Shown one piece after another: positions 28,787 to 38,523 of a stretch of DNA of 55,411 nucleotides. Positions within the stretch are counted from its first letter, which is position 1, and the number at the start of each line of letters is the position of its first letter. The position numbers and the translations under genes are program-made. The stretch is from a virus. The stretch lies in the IMG/VR virus record IMGVR_UViG_3300021197_001537, positions 1 through 55,411 of that record; one strand, given 5' to 3'. Below the pieces are notes generated by a model, which saw only the letters and a program-made list of their open reading frames with translations, was not told the DNA's origin and searched no databases.

Positions 28787-31700
28787 TGGCTATTAAACAA
28801 GAAGATTTATTAGGAATGCTTGTTCCAAGCGTCGACATAACAAGGGTAACAATAGAGACGAGCAGACCATCTGGTCTTTCAGTGACAGTGAATCTGTCTG
28901 CCTATGACGTTATAGAAAAGGACAAAATCAGCCGCTGGTTCGCTCAAGAGGACTTTGCAAGGTTCATAAAGGTAGCTCTTTTTCAAGCATCTTCAAAAAC
29001 GGCAAGAGCTATTGTGAATCCAGCAATGACTCTGACTACGGCACAAAACATCATCGACTTTACAGAAAGGGAAGACATCAAGGTTGTAACCTATTCAATG
29101 AACGAAGTCTTGCCAAGCGAAGAGGATTACTTTGATAATTCAGTAAGAACAATTCAGAGTGATGGAACTTCATTTCACGAGTTTGTTTTCTCTGAAACGT
29201 TTAAACTAGATGAAGAGCCAGAAGAGCTTAATTACGCAGCCTTTGCATACATCGACATTCAAGAGATGGAAGACTTCTTCAACGTAGAGCTTATGTCAAT
29301 GCTTCAGCAAGAAGAGTCTGCTAGACAAAATGGCAAGGTCTCTTATGAAGAAGTGATAAGAAATAGAGAAACGGTTTCAACTTCAGTTGTTTATTTAACA
29401 AAAGAAGGGGAAGTTTGGAACGGACCAAAACATCCAAGGGATGGGCAATGGTTTGCAGGGACACGAAAAGCAGGTAACGACCTTATCGAAAATGGAAGCT
29501 TTCCAGAACCTCTGACAACAAAAAGAGTTCCTAACGCAAAGATTCAAGACTTTAGAATACTAGAGAGAGCAAATAAGCTAGAAATTGACGAAACTTTATT
29601 TCACAATGCCTTATCGGAAATCGCAATAGCAGACCAGTCAAGTGTCGAAACATTAAGACAGACTTTCTATTCTGACGTTTGGCTGACAAGGGGCTTGCCT
29701 GGCGAAGCAAGATTTATGTTTGCGATTGATATGGCAACTATGATTCGAAAACTTGGTCACTATGGTAAGATACTAGACAAGATGGATTCGGCGTCACAAC
29801 AACGACTTTTATCTTATTCTAAAATAAGAACAATGAAGCTTCTGAGAAAGCGTGTTCGCAATGTCGAAACCTTAAACTCTTTGGGAACACCCTACGGAGG
29901 TAAAGTAGACTTTGAAAGAAATCAGGAAATAGAAGTTATTGCTTTTACTGGACAAATAGACGACAAGCTCGTCGAAGTTTCTGATGAAAAAGGTTCAATA
30001 AGAGAATCGAGCATTTCACTTGACACCAATAACACTGGCGTCCGATTCTTTACTGGAACTGATAAAAGCATTATAGACATAACAGACGGTCTTTACCAAT
30101 ACGGAATAGAGATTGATTTTATTGATGGAACAAGACAGTTTCTACAGGATATTATTGACGAGCTTTCAATAAGTAGGCACGACCTGTCTTCTATTCTTGC
30201 AAGGGTCGAGGCACCCGCTATGAAGCAAGACTATCTTTACAACCCCAACCTTAATAGATTCGAAGAGGATTTTGCATTCACACCTATAGAGAGGCAGAAC
30301 ATTTCACGCTCTCTAATTTTATACAACAGGGTGTTATCTATTTTCGGAAAGACAACCTTTATTCCACTTTTGCGACTTATCGCAGAGACACCATCTTTTA
30401 TTAGATTTATGGTTGAGGTCTTCGACCTTTTGATTGCAAAGCTTTCGACCACAATTGAAGTCTCAATAGACCAAAACTCAAAATCTAAAATTGGCTCTGG
30501 CTTAAAGTTTATTATAACTGACAAAAAGTTCTTTGCAAATGCAACATTTGACTCTAACATAGAAAAGGGCAATGGCTTAGACTTCTTGACCAATCCAGAA
30601 GATGCAGGTCAAATCGACGGCGAGATTTTAGAAATCTCCGAAGAGCAAAAGAATACGACTGGTCTTAAAATAGTTGATGCAGGAGAATGGGAAAAGAGAT
30701 TGAATTTGGAGTTAGAAAAGTTCTTCACATCAAAGACACCAGAGGCTACTTTTCCAAAAAAGAATTCCAAATCGCTAGAGCCAGATTCACCAGTTGACTT
30801 TTCTGGACCAAGTTCAGCTTTTATGACACCTACTATTATAAAGAAAAGCAGGATTACTATTCCAAGTGTTTTGGATAATAATGACCAGCAAAAGAAAAAG
30901 GAAGATAGAATGGTTCAATTTAAGGACAATTCAGGCAATGCTCTTGATAATAACATCTTCTCTTCTTTTGGAATTTCTTTTAACCCACCCTCAAGCAGCA
31001 CTCTGGAATCCGACACCAATGATGTTCGAATTGAAAACGTTGCTAGTTGTTTTGGAATTGACGAAAATAGGGAAACAGGCATCGACCCTGTTGAGGGCTG
31101 GGAGGAAGTTGATGGTCGAATAATCTCTTTAGGTCGTAGTGAAAGTCTGGAGGACCAATACACGACTTCTACAGGAGCTTGTGAAGAAGGTGAAGACTCT
31201 GAACAAACTTCTCAGTCTTCTCCCGCATCTATTGTCTATGACCTGATGAGAGAGACAATTATTAATGTAGGAATTCAGAAGTCATCCCCAGGAGGCTTGC
31301 TATCAGAGTCTGACTTGCGAAGAGTCTATTCGAGCATCGATAACTTAAAGCCACCAACTAGAGAGAATCTTAAGTTCGCACCCCTACAGATTCAGTCTTT
31401 GTTTCCAGAGTTTGAAAGCCAGTCTTTAGCCAAGGGCTTTGAACTCACTGGACCAAAATTCAGAGTGAATTACTCATTCCTTGCAAAGATTGACTACTTA
31501 AAAAACTTTGGTGACAATGAAGTTGTATTCGACAATGAAAGAGAGAGGAAGAATTACAAGCAGATAAAGGAGCCAGTTTGGGAAAGTCTTAGTAAGAGAA
31601 CGTTCTTGACTGTTGCTGGAGAGGAAATCCTTTGTAGACTAAAACTTACAACAATTGAAGAGTTGGGAATTAAAGTTTCAGACCCGTTTAAATCTTTACC

Positions 31701-32118
31701 AGTCTACGACGCTTATTTTATTCTCAAACCACCTGTGACGAGAATTAATGCACAGTTGTTACAGGAGCCAGAAGAATTAGAGGTTCAAGGTATCCAAGAG
31801 GAGGAAGTTCTGGTCGGCTCTGTTAATTCTGGATTGATAAGCTCACTCAAAGACCTTAAGATGACTTTAGAACAAGAAGACCGAGAGTTAGAATCTGAGA
31901 GAATGTCATTATTGAGACTGATTGGTGAAATAAAAAGAGACCCAAACAATTATCTTCAACGAACTGATTTAAGAAGCATAAGAGGAGACCTACCTCTTAG
32001 GGAAGATGTTGAGGCAAGAATAAACCTCCTAGAGGGAAGAATCAGCACTATTGACAGAAGAAGAAGAGAAATAAGGGACGAACTCGCAGAGCCTAAATTT
32101 GACCTATTATCTCTGTAG
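28786..32118 (+). CDS. Large (1110 aa) putative baseplate/tail structural protein, unknown family
   Basis: This uninterrupted 1110-residue protein is coupled to its upstream neighbour by a TAATG overlap. It is mixed alpha/beta with an early helical segment (NRETVSTSVVYLTKEGEVWNG near 200), a hydrophobic helical stretch around residues 520-560 (FIPLLRLIAETPSFIRFMVEV), low-complexity Ser/Pro/Asp regions (about 660-740 and 800-825) and a C-terminal charged coiled coil from about 1025 (KDLKMTLEQEDRELESERMSLLRLI). No enzymatic motif is visible. Flanking baseplate-type genes suggest a wedge or tail-completion part. I do not recognise a family. Confidence 0.6.
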   Translation: MAIKQEDLLGMLVPSVDITRVTIETSRPSGLSVTVNLSAYDVIEKDKISRWFAQEDFARFIKVALFQASSKTARAIVNPAMTLTTAQNIIDFTEREDIKVVTYSMNEVLPSEEDYFDNSVRTIQSDGTSFHEFVFSETFKLDEEPEELNYAAFAYIDIQEMEDFFNVELMSMLQQEESARQNGKVSYEEVIRNRETVSTSVVYLTKEGEVWNGPKHPRDGQWFAGTRKAGNDLIENGSFPEPLTTKRVPNAKIQDFRILERANKLEIDETLFHNALSEIAIADQSSVETLRQTFYSDVWLTRGLPGEARFMFAIDMATMIRKLGHYGKILDKMDSASQQRLLSYSKIRTMKLLRKRVRNVETLNSLGTPYGGKVDFERNQEIEVIAFTGQIDDKLVEVSDEKGSIRESSISLDTNNTGVRFFTGTDKSIIDITDGLYQYGIEIDFIDGTRQFLQDIIDELSISRHDLSSILARVEAPAMKQDYLYNPNLNRFEEDFAFTPIERQNISRSLILYNRVLSIFGKTTFIPLLRLIAETPSFIRFMVEVFDLLIAKLSTTIEVSIDQNSKSKIGSGLKFIITDKKFFANATFDSNIEKGNGLDFLTNPEDAGQIDGEILEISEEQKNTTGLKIVDAGEWEKRLNLELEKFFTSKTPEATFPKKNSKSLEPDSPVDFSGPSSAFMTPTIIKKSRITIPSVLDNNDQQKKKEDRMVQFKDNSGNALDNNIFSSFGISFNPPSSSTLESDTNDVRIENVASCFGIDENRETGIDPVEGWEEVDGRIISLGRSESLEDQYTTSTGACEEGEDSEQTSQSSPASIVYDLMRETIINVGIQKSSPGGLLSESDLRRVYSSIDNLKPPTRENLKFAPLQIQSLFPEFESQSLAKGFELTGPKFRVNYSFLAKIDYLKNFGDNEVVFDNERERKNYKQIKEPVWESLSKRTFLTVAGEEILCRLKLTTIEELGIKVSDPFKSLPVYDAYFILKPPVTRINAQLLQEPEELEVQGIQEEEVLVGSVNSGLISSLKDLKMTLEQEDRELESERMSLLRLIGEIKRDPNNYLQRTDLRSIRGDLPLREDVEARINLLEGRISTIDRRRREIRDELAEPKFDLLSL

Positions 32119-32140
32119 AAAGACTATTTACAGAGAAGGA
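32110..32140 (+). promoter_or_regulatory. Inverted repeat spanning the stop codon, with AT-rich motif and adjacent Shine-Dalgarno site
   Basis: TCTCTGTA (32110-32117) is perfectly complementary to TACAGAGA (32129-32136) around an 11-base loop that contains the start of ACTATTTA (32123-32130). AGAAGGA follows at once, ahead of ATG 32149. The layout repeats that before gp25, where a stem ending in AGAGA also touches the ribosome site. It may be a processing or translation-control element, or the AT-rich string may be a late promoter. There is no T-tract for a terminator. Confidence 0.4.
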
Positions 32141-32148
32141 AATAAAAA

Positions 32149-34515
32149 ATGAACATTATTGACATTAGAGGGAAAAAGATAAAGCAGACCAATAGCAGGG
32201 TTGTAAAAGACTATCTTGCAACAGGTGCAAACAATCTCAACAGAATTACGTTTGGAAACCCTATCTTTATTGTAGATTCTCAAAACGCACTACCAAATTA
32301 CGATAAATCAAAACCACTCACAGATAGGCAGTCGAAAGAAGTTGACCCTATAAGATATCTCGCAGCAGCATTTTGGGCAAGAAACGATGACGGTTCAATC
32401 TATTTCGCATCTGACGATAAAGAAGTGAGTGATAAGGTCTTTATCTCATTTAAGGAAGAAGGTAGGGAGCTTAAGACAGACGCTGACGGTTCCTACTATG
32501 AAGAGACTTATAGAATCATTACTGACAATGGAGACGACATTTTCGCTTCAGAGCAGTCTTTAGATGAAGAAATTTCTTCTAAAACCTTTGTAGACCACGC
32601 TTGTGACTTCGACACGCTCATTGACAAGAAAATAGCAGACCAGAGAGACTCGCACATTCAAACAGCCTATGCTGAAGTTAAGTCTGATTACAATTATTAT
32701 ATCAAAGGCTACGAAGATTCAATCGGAGTTGAGCAAATTCCAGAAAAAGGTCTTCCAAACCTCTATGCTTTCTATGAAGCAGATGAAACTACAAACGAGA
32801 CTCTTGAAGACTTCTTAACCATCGGCGGTAACATCGAGCAAAAGAGAGTTAGCGGTTTTCGATTCAAGAAAATAAGAGAAGCATCGGGAACAACAATCGA
32901 GAGAAGAGTTAGACCTGTTGCTAGATATTTTGAATCTTGGTCGAATGGTGTCGGTTTTTGGATAAAGAGCGACAACTACAGTGAGACACTTTCCAAATTC
33001 ACCAATCTTGTTTTCTCACAAAAGGACGTAAGGGACTTAAAAGACATTAACGAGAGCAAAGAGTTGATGCCAATGTTTGTAGACATAAGTTTTTCTACAG
33101 ACGCAAACGCTCAATTGAATGCAGCCCTTGACGAGCTAAAGCTTGCAACAAAGTTACAACAGGACGTCGCAGAGGCAACGCTGAACGCAGAGTTAATAAA
33201 CCTTCCTGTGTTTGAGGCTCAAACTCAAATGTCAGAACAGTCTGGTCTACCAGAGGTTTTATCTGGCACTGACACAAAGAGGATTTATGACCTCGGTAAA
33301 TGGCTGAAGAACTACACTGAACTTTCCTCTGGTGAAAACTCTATAGCCTTTAGAGATGAAGACCAGAAGCCTGATGACCCAAGGTTTGAGTTCTTTTATA
33401 ACTTAATGTCTTTAATCGGCAAGTCAAAGGTAGACGACATCGTAAAGAACAACTTGAGGTCATTTCAAGACCTCTTGGTTGGAAATAAGTGCTACAACGA
33501 AACAGTCTTCTATAGAATAGATAAGCAAGATGCTGCCGACAACCAAAATGCAGCACCAATTCAGTCCTTTTATCTCTCTAATCTCGGAGACTTAAAAGAC
33601 TTGCATTATGTGGACACACAAGTTAAATATGGCAAATCTTATGTTTATAAAATCTATTCAATGAATTTGATTGTTGGTTCGTCCTACAGATATGAAAGAC
33701 TTCGAGACGGCGCACTTAAGATTATAACAAGACCATCGCTACAGTTGATGGAGATTCCAATCTTCAGTAAAGAAACAATGGTTATGGATAATCCACCTAT
33801 CGCACCTGACATCGACATCATTCCATTCCGTGGAGTTAATAATAAGTTAAGGTTGGCTCTCAATTCTGGAACTGGAAGATATGATATGCATCCAGTGATT
33901 ATTCAAGAATTGGAACAGGACCAGATAAACAAGTTCAGAATAGCACAGGACTTATCCCCTGAAGACAAGATAAGATATGAGACAGATGACAAGGTTGATG
34001 ACTTTATCATCTATCGCCTTGACAGAGAGCCAAGGTCTTATAAAGACTTTCAAGAAGGTGTTATACGAGAAATAAGCACTCTTCGTGCTTCTTCAGCATC
34101 TACTAATGACACAATTATACCAAACAAGAAATACTACTACTGTGTTAAGGCTATTGACGTTCATGGACACTACTCTTATCCTACAGTTGTTTATCAGGCA
34201 GAAATCGTAGATGATGCAGGTTCGGTTTATCCGATAATAAACACTTTTGAATTTAGAGAACCAGATGTTAAACAGCCTACTGTTGGAATTAAAAGATTTC
34301 TTCACATCGAACCAACGACATCGAACACTTTTGTTAATTATGAAAAGTCTGGGATTACTGGAGGTAGGGAAGTAAAGCCAGGACAAAAGGTGATTCTCGG
34401 AACAACAGCAGACCCAGTGTGGGGAAAGAAGTTTAAAGTTAGGTTGACATCGAAATCAACTGGCAAGAAAATTGACTTTAACTTAGAATATGATTACGAG
34501 GCAGAAAAGCAATAA
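32149..34515 (+). CDS. Virion structural protein with C-terminal fibronectin-III-like domain
   Basis: The 788-residue protein begins MNIIDIRGKKIKQTNSRVV after AGAAGGA. Residues about 1-300 are mixed with many acidic residues; about 310-370 form helices; about 440-560 are beta-rich with the signature of an Fn3-like strand (YVDTQVKYGKSYVYKIYSMN). A second such block lies at about 620-695 (VDDFIIYRLDREPRSYKDF ... KKYYYCVKAIDVHGHYSYPTVV), the typical Y-x-Y/C-x-V-x-A-x-D-x-x-G pattern of Fn3 domains. Fn3 modules are common on phage surface proteins and help weak glycan binding. A tail or baseplate location is inferred from context. Confidence 0.6.
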   Translation: MNIIDIRGKKIKQTNSRVVKDYLATGANNLNRITFGNPIFIVDSQNALPNYDKSKPLTDRQSKEVDPIRYLAAAFWARNDDGSIYFASDDKEVSDKVFISFKEEGRELKTDADGSYYEETYRIITDNGDDIFASEQSLDEEISSKTFVDHACDFDTLIDKKIADQRDSHIQTAYAEVKSDYNYYIKGYEDSIGVEQIPEKGLPNLYAFYEADETTNETLEDFLTIGGNIEQKRVSGFRFKKIREASGTTIERRVRPVARYFESWSNGVGFWIKSDNYSETLSKFTNLVFSQKDVRDLKDINESKELMPMFVDISFSTDANAQLNAALDELKLATKLQQDVAEATLNAELINLPVFEAQTQMSEQSGLPEVLSGTDTKRIYDLGKWLKNYTELSSGENSIAFRDEDQKPDDPRFEFFYNLMSLIGKSKVDDIVKNNLRSFQDLLVGNKCYNETVFYRIDKQDAADNQNAAPIQSFYLSNLGDLKDLHYVDTQVKYGKSYVYKIYSMNLIVGSSYRYERLRDGALKIITRPSLQLMEIPIFSKETMVMDNPPIAPDIDIIPFRGVNNKLRLALNSGTGRYDMHPVIIQELEQDQINKFRIAQDLSPEDKIRYETDDKVDDFIIYRLDREPRSYKDFQEGVIREISTLRASSASTNDTIIPNKKYYYCVKAIDVHGHYSYPTVVYQAEIVDDAGSVYPIINTFEFREPDVKQPTVGIKRFLHIEPTTSNTFVNYEKSGITGGREVKPGQKVILGTTADPVWGKKFKVRLTSKSTGKKIDFNLEYDYEAEKQ

Positions 34516-34566
34516 CATAATTTTTTATGTTTGAGGCTTTAAATCAATAACGAAACTAATTATAAT
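34514..34566 (+). promoter_or_regulatory. Intergenic AT-rich hairpin and TATAAT string
   Basis: AACATAA (34514-34520) pairs with TTATGTT (34525-34531) over a TTTT loop, beginning in the stop codon of the upstream gene. TATAAT occurs at 34561-34566, directly before the GCGGAGGAC ribosome site. A bacterial -10 here would place the RNA start inside the Shine-Dalgarno site and no -35 is seen at 16-18 bases, so a sigma-70 promoter is unlikely. The AT-rich block may be a phage late promoter. The 68-base gap contains no gene. Confidence 0.3.
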
Positions 34567-34583
34567 GCGGAGGACAGAATAAA

Positions 34584-35522
34584 ATGGCATTTTTAGATAA
34601 TTCAGGCGACATCATTCTTGACGCAGTTTTAACTGACACAGGTAGAATGAGATTAGCAAAAGGCGACGGAACTTTCAAGATTGTAAAGTTTGCTCTTAGT
34701 GATGATGAGATTGACTACGAGCTTTTCAATAAGTCTCACCCAAGCGGTTCAGCATATTACGATTTAGAGATTATGCAGACTCCTGTTTTGGAGGCTTTCA
34801 CAAACAACGCTTCTACAATGAAGCACAAGTTGATTTCTTTTCCTAGAACGAATCTGCTTTATCTTCCAACGATAAAACTTAGTGAGACTTTCGCAAATCA
34901 CACACGTGTAACTCAGGCTAGTCCTGCGCCAACTGGTGTTTTTGTCGTTGCAGTTGACGAGACGACTTTGACTGAGATAACTGGGGAAGACAACATTTGC
35001 CCTAACACAGGCGTTCTCGACGGTGAAGCCGCAAGCGAAGGAAACTACATTAGAGTAGACCAGGGAATTGACTCATTGGGCAAGCCATCACCAGCCTTAG
35101 CTTTGGACAGCGACCTTGTTGAGACCCAATACATTATTCAAATCGACGACCGCTTTGGTAAGATTGTCAGCCAAGCAGACGGCGCAAAAGAAGCCACTGT
35201 TTCTTTTAAGGACGATGACAACATCGCAAGCTACTATCTTTCATTAAACACTGACACGGAATTTGTTTTTAATAATAGTAACAAATTGGTCACAGACGCC
35301 CAAGCAATCTCTGGACCAAGAGGAACTTATTTACAGTTTAGGGTCCAGTCATCACTTGATTTAAACACAAGCACATTCCTTTTTCAGGAACTTGGTGGAA
35401 GCGCAACGATGACAATCAACTCAAAAAAATACTACTACATCGACTCCAATGTAAGAGTCACAGGCGCAACAACAGGAAGAAGCATTGACATCCCTGTTCG
35501 TTTTACAAAATTTTACACTTAA
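34584..35522 (+). CDS. Virion structural protein (paralogue of the 27728 gene)
   Basis: The 312-residue protein starts MAFLDNSGDIILDAVLTDTG after a strong GGAGGA site. The N-terminal region (about 1-60) has the same L-T-x-x-G, L-x-K-G, F-K-x-V, D-D-x-I-x-Y pattern as the 352-residue protein at 27728, so they are diverged paralogues. The rest is beta-rich and lacks the acidic tail of that relative. This N-terminal type is one I associate with virion proteins of large marine phages. Role unknown, likely tail or baseplate periphery. Confidence 0.6.
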   Translation: MAFLDNSGDIILDAVLTDTGRMRLAKGDGTFKIVKFALSDDEIDYELFNKSHPSGSAYYDLEIMQTPVLEAFTNNASTMKHKLISFPRTNLLYLPTIKLSETFANHTRVTQASPAPTGVFVVAVDETTLTEITGEDNICPNTGVLDGEAASEGNYIRVDQGIDSLGKPSPALALDSDLVETQYIIQIDDRFGKIVSQADGAKEATVSFKDDDNIASYYLSLNTDTEFVFNNSNKLVTDAQAISGPRGTYLQFRVQSSLDLNTSTFLFQELGGSATMTINSKKYYYIDSNVRVTGATTGRSIDIPVRFTKFYT

Positions 35523-35536
35523 GAGGATAACATAAA

Positions 35537-36757
35537 ATGGCATCAACATTCAAAACATTTTTAAATGACGATATCGCAACTACGAGAACATTGCTTCACG
35601 AGGCGATTCCGATTACAGGTTCTATTATTTACGGAACCTACGGTGTAGCACCCGCAGCAGAGACTCATATCAAGAAGTTTGCACACGGAATGTTCCAGTC
35701 AGTTTATGATTATCCTTTCTTAAGTTCTTCAGCAAATCACATCTTTGACGTAACCCACGCACACAACTCTGTTTTTCAAGCACAGGGTGTAACTGGAACT
35801 AAATCAGATAGTTCAACTTACGACGGTGCATCGCAGTTGGGAGCCATTAGCACGCATCCTTTCTTCAAGAAGAGAAAGAACATTTACGGACAGATGGCTC
35901 AGGTGCTTGTGGGTCACGATGTCACAGGTGGTGTTCAAGACTTTGACCAAGACGGCGACTTACTATCATTAATCGGCTCTAAATATAACTGCTTGATTTT
36001 CATGAACTTTGCAAGACTTCTTGGAAAAGATGAAATCAAAAAGGGTTCATTCGAAATCAAGATTGGAACAGAACAAGCTCACAGCGACACTGCTGGCGAC
36101 ATGAATGACAATCTTTTGACAATTAAGGATGATGGAGCAGCAACTGATTACAAGGTTAATTCACCAGCAGGCGAATATGGAATCCTTAAAATCACTGGTG
36201 ACTCAAATGTCACTGGCGGCGGTCCTTCAACCCAGCCCGCTTATGACCCCAAGTGTGGTTTGATTTTTTATCAAGCAGGTGTTGTCGCTTTAACACCAGA
36301 CCTATTTATGGGCTTTGTTTCGAACGTTTATAATATGGGCAAGATTACAAACGCTTCAGGCGGTCTAGGCGATGACGGAGTAGATGCTTATATGAATGGC
36401 TCTAACCAGAACATTCTTGCCCTTTTAAACGACAATGCCAAAACAATGGACGACGTTGCACTTGCTTTCCGACAGAGAATCGAGAAGGTTTGTTTCAATA
36501 ACACAACAGAACTTAACTCAACAATTTACTTTTGCAGAGTCTCTCACAACGACTTCAACTACAGTTCTAATCCAACTTACTTGTCCAATAGCAGGGTTAG
36601 AGTTAAAAATGAGGAGAATGATAGTCCAATCTCCTACATTACTTCAGTAGGTCTTTACTCATCAGACAACGAGCTACTCGCAGTTGCCAAACTCTCAGAG
36701 CCTCTTCGCAAAGACATAACGAACGACATGACCCTTCGAGTTCGATTGGACTACTAA
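35537..36757 (+). CDS. Virion structural protein, first of a paralogous tandem pair
   Basis: The 406-residue protein follows its neighbour by 14 bases, with AGAGGA as ribosome site. Its C-terminal 110 residues match those of the next gene: a S-N-P-T-Y motif (NYSSNPTYLSNSR here, NHSNNPTYVKPS there), then Y-I-[TS]-x-V-G-[LV]-Y and L-[LI]-A-[VI]-A-K-L-[SA]-x-P, ending in a basic/aromatic strand (RVRLDY). An internal G-V-V-A-L-T string also recurs. The N-terminal halves differ. A role in the tail or baseplate is inferred from position. A sheath or tube role cannot be excluded, but I see no sheath signature. Confidence 0.6.
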   Translation: MASTFKTFLNDDIATTRTLLHEAIPITGSIIYGTYGVAPAAETHIKKFAHGMFQSVYDYPFLSSSANHIFDVTHAHNSVFQAQGVTGTKSDSSTYDGASQLGAISTHPFFKKRKNIYGQMAQVLVGHDVTGGVQDFDQDGDLLSLIGSKYNCLIFMNFARLLGKDEIKKGSFEIKIGTEQAHSDTAGDMNDNLLTIKDDGAATDYKVNSPAGEYGILKITGDSNVTGGGPSTQPAYDPKCGLIFYQAGVVALTPDLFMGFVSNVYNMGKITNASGGLGDDGVDAYMNGSNQNILALLNDNAKTMDDVALAFRQRIEKVCFNNTTELNSTIYFCRVSHNDFNYSSNPTYLSNSRVRVKNEENDSPISYITSVGLYSSDNELLAVAKLSEPLRKDITNDMTLRVRLDY

Positions 36758-36762
36758 TCCGC

Positions 36763-36770
36763 ACTAAATA
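36763..36770 (+). promoter_or_regulatory. Candidate late-promoter-like string ACTAAATA
   Basis: ACTAAATA occurs in the 26-base gap between two paralogous structural genes, 13 bases before the GTG start. It resembles the T4 late promoter core TATAAATA (six of eight positions identical in register). An RNA starting downstream of it would have a very short leader, so it may instead be chance in AT-rich DNA. A similar CTAAATA occurs at 54708-54714 in the longest gap of the window. Confidence 0.25.
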
Positions 36771-36783
36771 GAGAGGGAGAAAA

Positions 36784-38007
36784 GTGTCTTTATATAAGTT
36801 TGAGCAAAATGACGTTTTTAAAAACAGAATAAAGACACACCCTCGCATTGGCTTTGTGATTAGTGATAAGAAGACTTATTACAATCGTGATATTCTTCCT
36901 ATCAACACCTTTGCCGTAGGCGACGAGACTATTCAACAAACAGAGCAGGGTGACTTAAGCCTTTACGAGTTGAACATCAACAGGGATGCTTCTACGCACA
37001 GTCCACCAACACAAGAGAGTTTAATCTATCCGTTCATAACAAAACAGGGTTCTTTGACGTCATTTAAGACCATCTCTACAGAAACGTTTCAGACCTATTC
37101 TTATGGAGATGAAATTAGAGGTCAATATCCTCTATCCTCGTCAATCGATGTTGAATATCAGGCTGCCTCCACTACGGACAGACCACACATCAAGGCTCTA
37201 AAAAACACATTCAATTATTATAGACCTTTAAGTCCGCATTATGCTTACGAGTCTTCCAATGCCGTAGGAACTTGGGACAAAGCAACACAAGAGATAAAAT
37301 TAGTTTCCATTCCTTCTATCTTTTATGGCTCTTCGATAAAGAAGGGTTCTGTAGACATGAAGTTTTATATCACAGGCTCTCTTGTAGGGAGACTTCAAGA
37401 TTCTAATCAGAATGGAGAATTGATTCAAACGTTGCCGAATGATGCGAATGTTAATAAGGTTGCGGGAACTGTTCTCTACAACGAAGGCTTCGTAGCTCTG
37501 ACTGGCTCTTGGGATTTGTCAAGCACCTACACAGATGAATTCTTATTCAGTGGCGTCAACATCGCACCCAAGTGGACGCTTTGGGGTCAAAAGTTTTTAG
37601 CTGCCGACCCAACCGCAGCAGCATTTTGCCCTTCATCTTCTTGGACAATCGACTGTGAGGGAACGAACTATGTTCCTGTTATTACGATGTTGGCTCACGC
37701 TAAAATGGGAGACCTCAATCACTCAAACAACCCGACTTACGTAAAACCTTCAGCCGACCAAGACGTCGAAGTTTGCGTAGATGTTGAACACGACGTTGAT
37801 TACTATGAGAATGATAAGAGAGAATTAGCAAACGTTGTTAAATCACCTTATCCAAATACCTCAGGTTCGTTTGAGAAAACAACCTACATTTCCAAGGTCG
37901 GCGTTTACGACGAGAATAAAAACCTAATCGCCATTGCAAAACTAGCAACACCAGTAAAGAAGACTATTTCGAGAGAATACACCTTCAAGATGAAAGTAGA
38001 CTTTTAA
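36784..38007 (+). CDS. Virion structural protein, second of a paralogous tandem pair
   Basis: The start is GTG 36784 behind GAGGGAG. The 407-residue protein shares its C-terminal domain with the gene before it (N-N-P-T-Y-V, T-Y-I-S-K-V-G-V-Y, L-I-A-I-A-K-L-A-T-P and a final KMKVDF strand) and an internal G-F-V-A-L-T string. Its N-terminus (KFEQNDVFKNRIKTHPRIGF) is unrelated to the partner. The pair therefore probably arose by duplication and N-terminal replacement. This looks like an exchangeable structural protein of the tail or baseplate. The next gene starts directly after the stop. Confidence 0.6.
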   Translation: MSLYKFEQNDVFKNRIKTHPRIGFVISDKKTYYNRDILPINTFAVGDETIQQTEQGDLSLYELNINRDASTHSPPTQESLIYPFITKQGSLTSFKTISTETFQTYSYGDEIRGQYPLSSSIDVEYQAASTTDRPHIKALKNTFNYYRPLSPHYAYESSNAVGTWDKATQEIKLVSIPSIFYGSSIKKGSVDMKFYITGSLVGRLQDSNQNGELIQTLPNDANVNKVAGTVLYNEGFVALTGSWDLSSTYTDEFLFSGVNIAPKWTLWGQKFLAADPTAAAFCPSSSWTIDCEGTNYVPVITMLAHAKMGDLNHSNNPTYVKPSADQDVEVCVDVEHDVDYYENDKRELANVVKSPYPNTSGSFEKTTYISKVGVYDENKNLIAIAKLATPVKKTISREYTFKMKVDF

Positions 38008-38523
38008 TTGATTTTAGGACTAGACATTTCCACTAGCATTACAGGCATTACTTTACTCGACGACAACGGAGAGGTAAAGGTTATGAATGCTATCGACACA
38101 AGAAAATATAAAAACTTTTTCCAAAAAGCAGAAGCAGTCAAAAAAGTCTTGACAGACTTGTCCAATTCCTATAAAGTAGAAGAAATCTTTATAGAGCAGT
38201 CTCTGCAATCTTTCCGTTCAGGCTTCTCTTCAGCAAAAACGCTTTCAACCCTTTCTCGCTTCAATGGGATTGTAAGCTGGATGTGCTATTCCTTATGGAA
38301 CCTTGAACCTCAATACCTCGCAGCAACTTCTGCGAGAAAGCTTTGCGGAATAAAGATTCCAAAGGGCGAAAAAGCAAAACCAGTTGTTTTACAATATGTA
38401 CTTGACAACGAGCCTACTTTCGTGGTAGAATATACAAAACACGGAAACCCCAAGCCTGACTCCTTCGACAGAGCAGATAGTTGGGTTATAGCAAAAGCAG
38501 GTTTTTTTCAAAAAACCGCTTGA
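38008..38523 (+). CDS. RuvC-like Holliday-junction resolvase (RNase H fold)
   Basis: The 171-residue protein starts with TTG 38008, directly after the previous stop, and begins MILGLDISTSITGITLLDD. The RuvC-type acidic residues are all visible: Asp6 in GLDIS, Glu63 in FIEQSL, and Asp154/Asp157 in SFDRADSWVIA. Size and motif spacing match RuvC-like nucleases. These cut four-way DNA junctions. In a T4-like phage the usual resolvase is gp49 (endonuclease VII, unrelated), so this could replace it for debranching DNA before packaging. The primase gene follows, making a small DNA-metabolism island. Confidence 0.8.
   Translation: MILGLDISTSITGITLLDDNGEVKVMNAIDTRKYKNFFQKAEAVKKVLTDLSNSYKVEEIFIEQSLQSFRSGFSSAKTLSTLSRFNGIVSWMCYSLWNLEPQYLAATSARKLCGIKIPKGEKAKPVVLQYVLDNEPTFVVEYTKHGNPKPDSFDRADSWVIAKAGFFQKTA

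Noticed and set aside
34561-34566. Perfect TATAAT as a sigma-70 -10 element
   Set aside because: No -35 element lies at 16-18 bases and the RNA would start within the ribosome site of the next gene.
35537-38007. The 406/407-residue pair as sheath and tube proteins
   Set aside because: They share only a C-terminal domain and lack the sheath-core pattern; tube proteins are usually much smaller.
38500-38517. Near-perfect palindrome GGTTTTTT-TC-AAAAAACC as a terminator
   Set aside because: The stem is almost all A-T pairs with a two-base loop and is not followed by a T-tract. It may still contribute to the promoter region as curved DNA.
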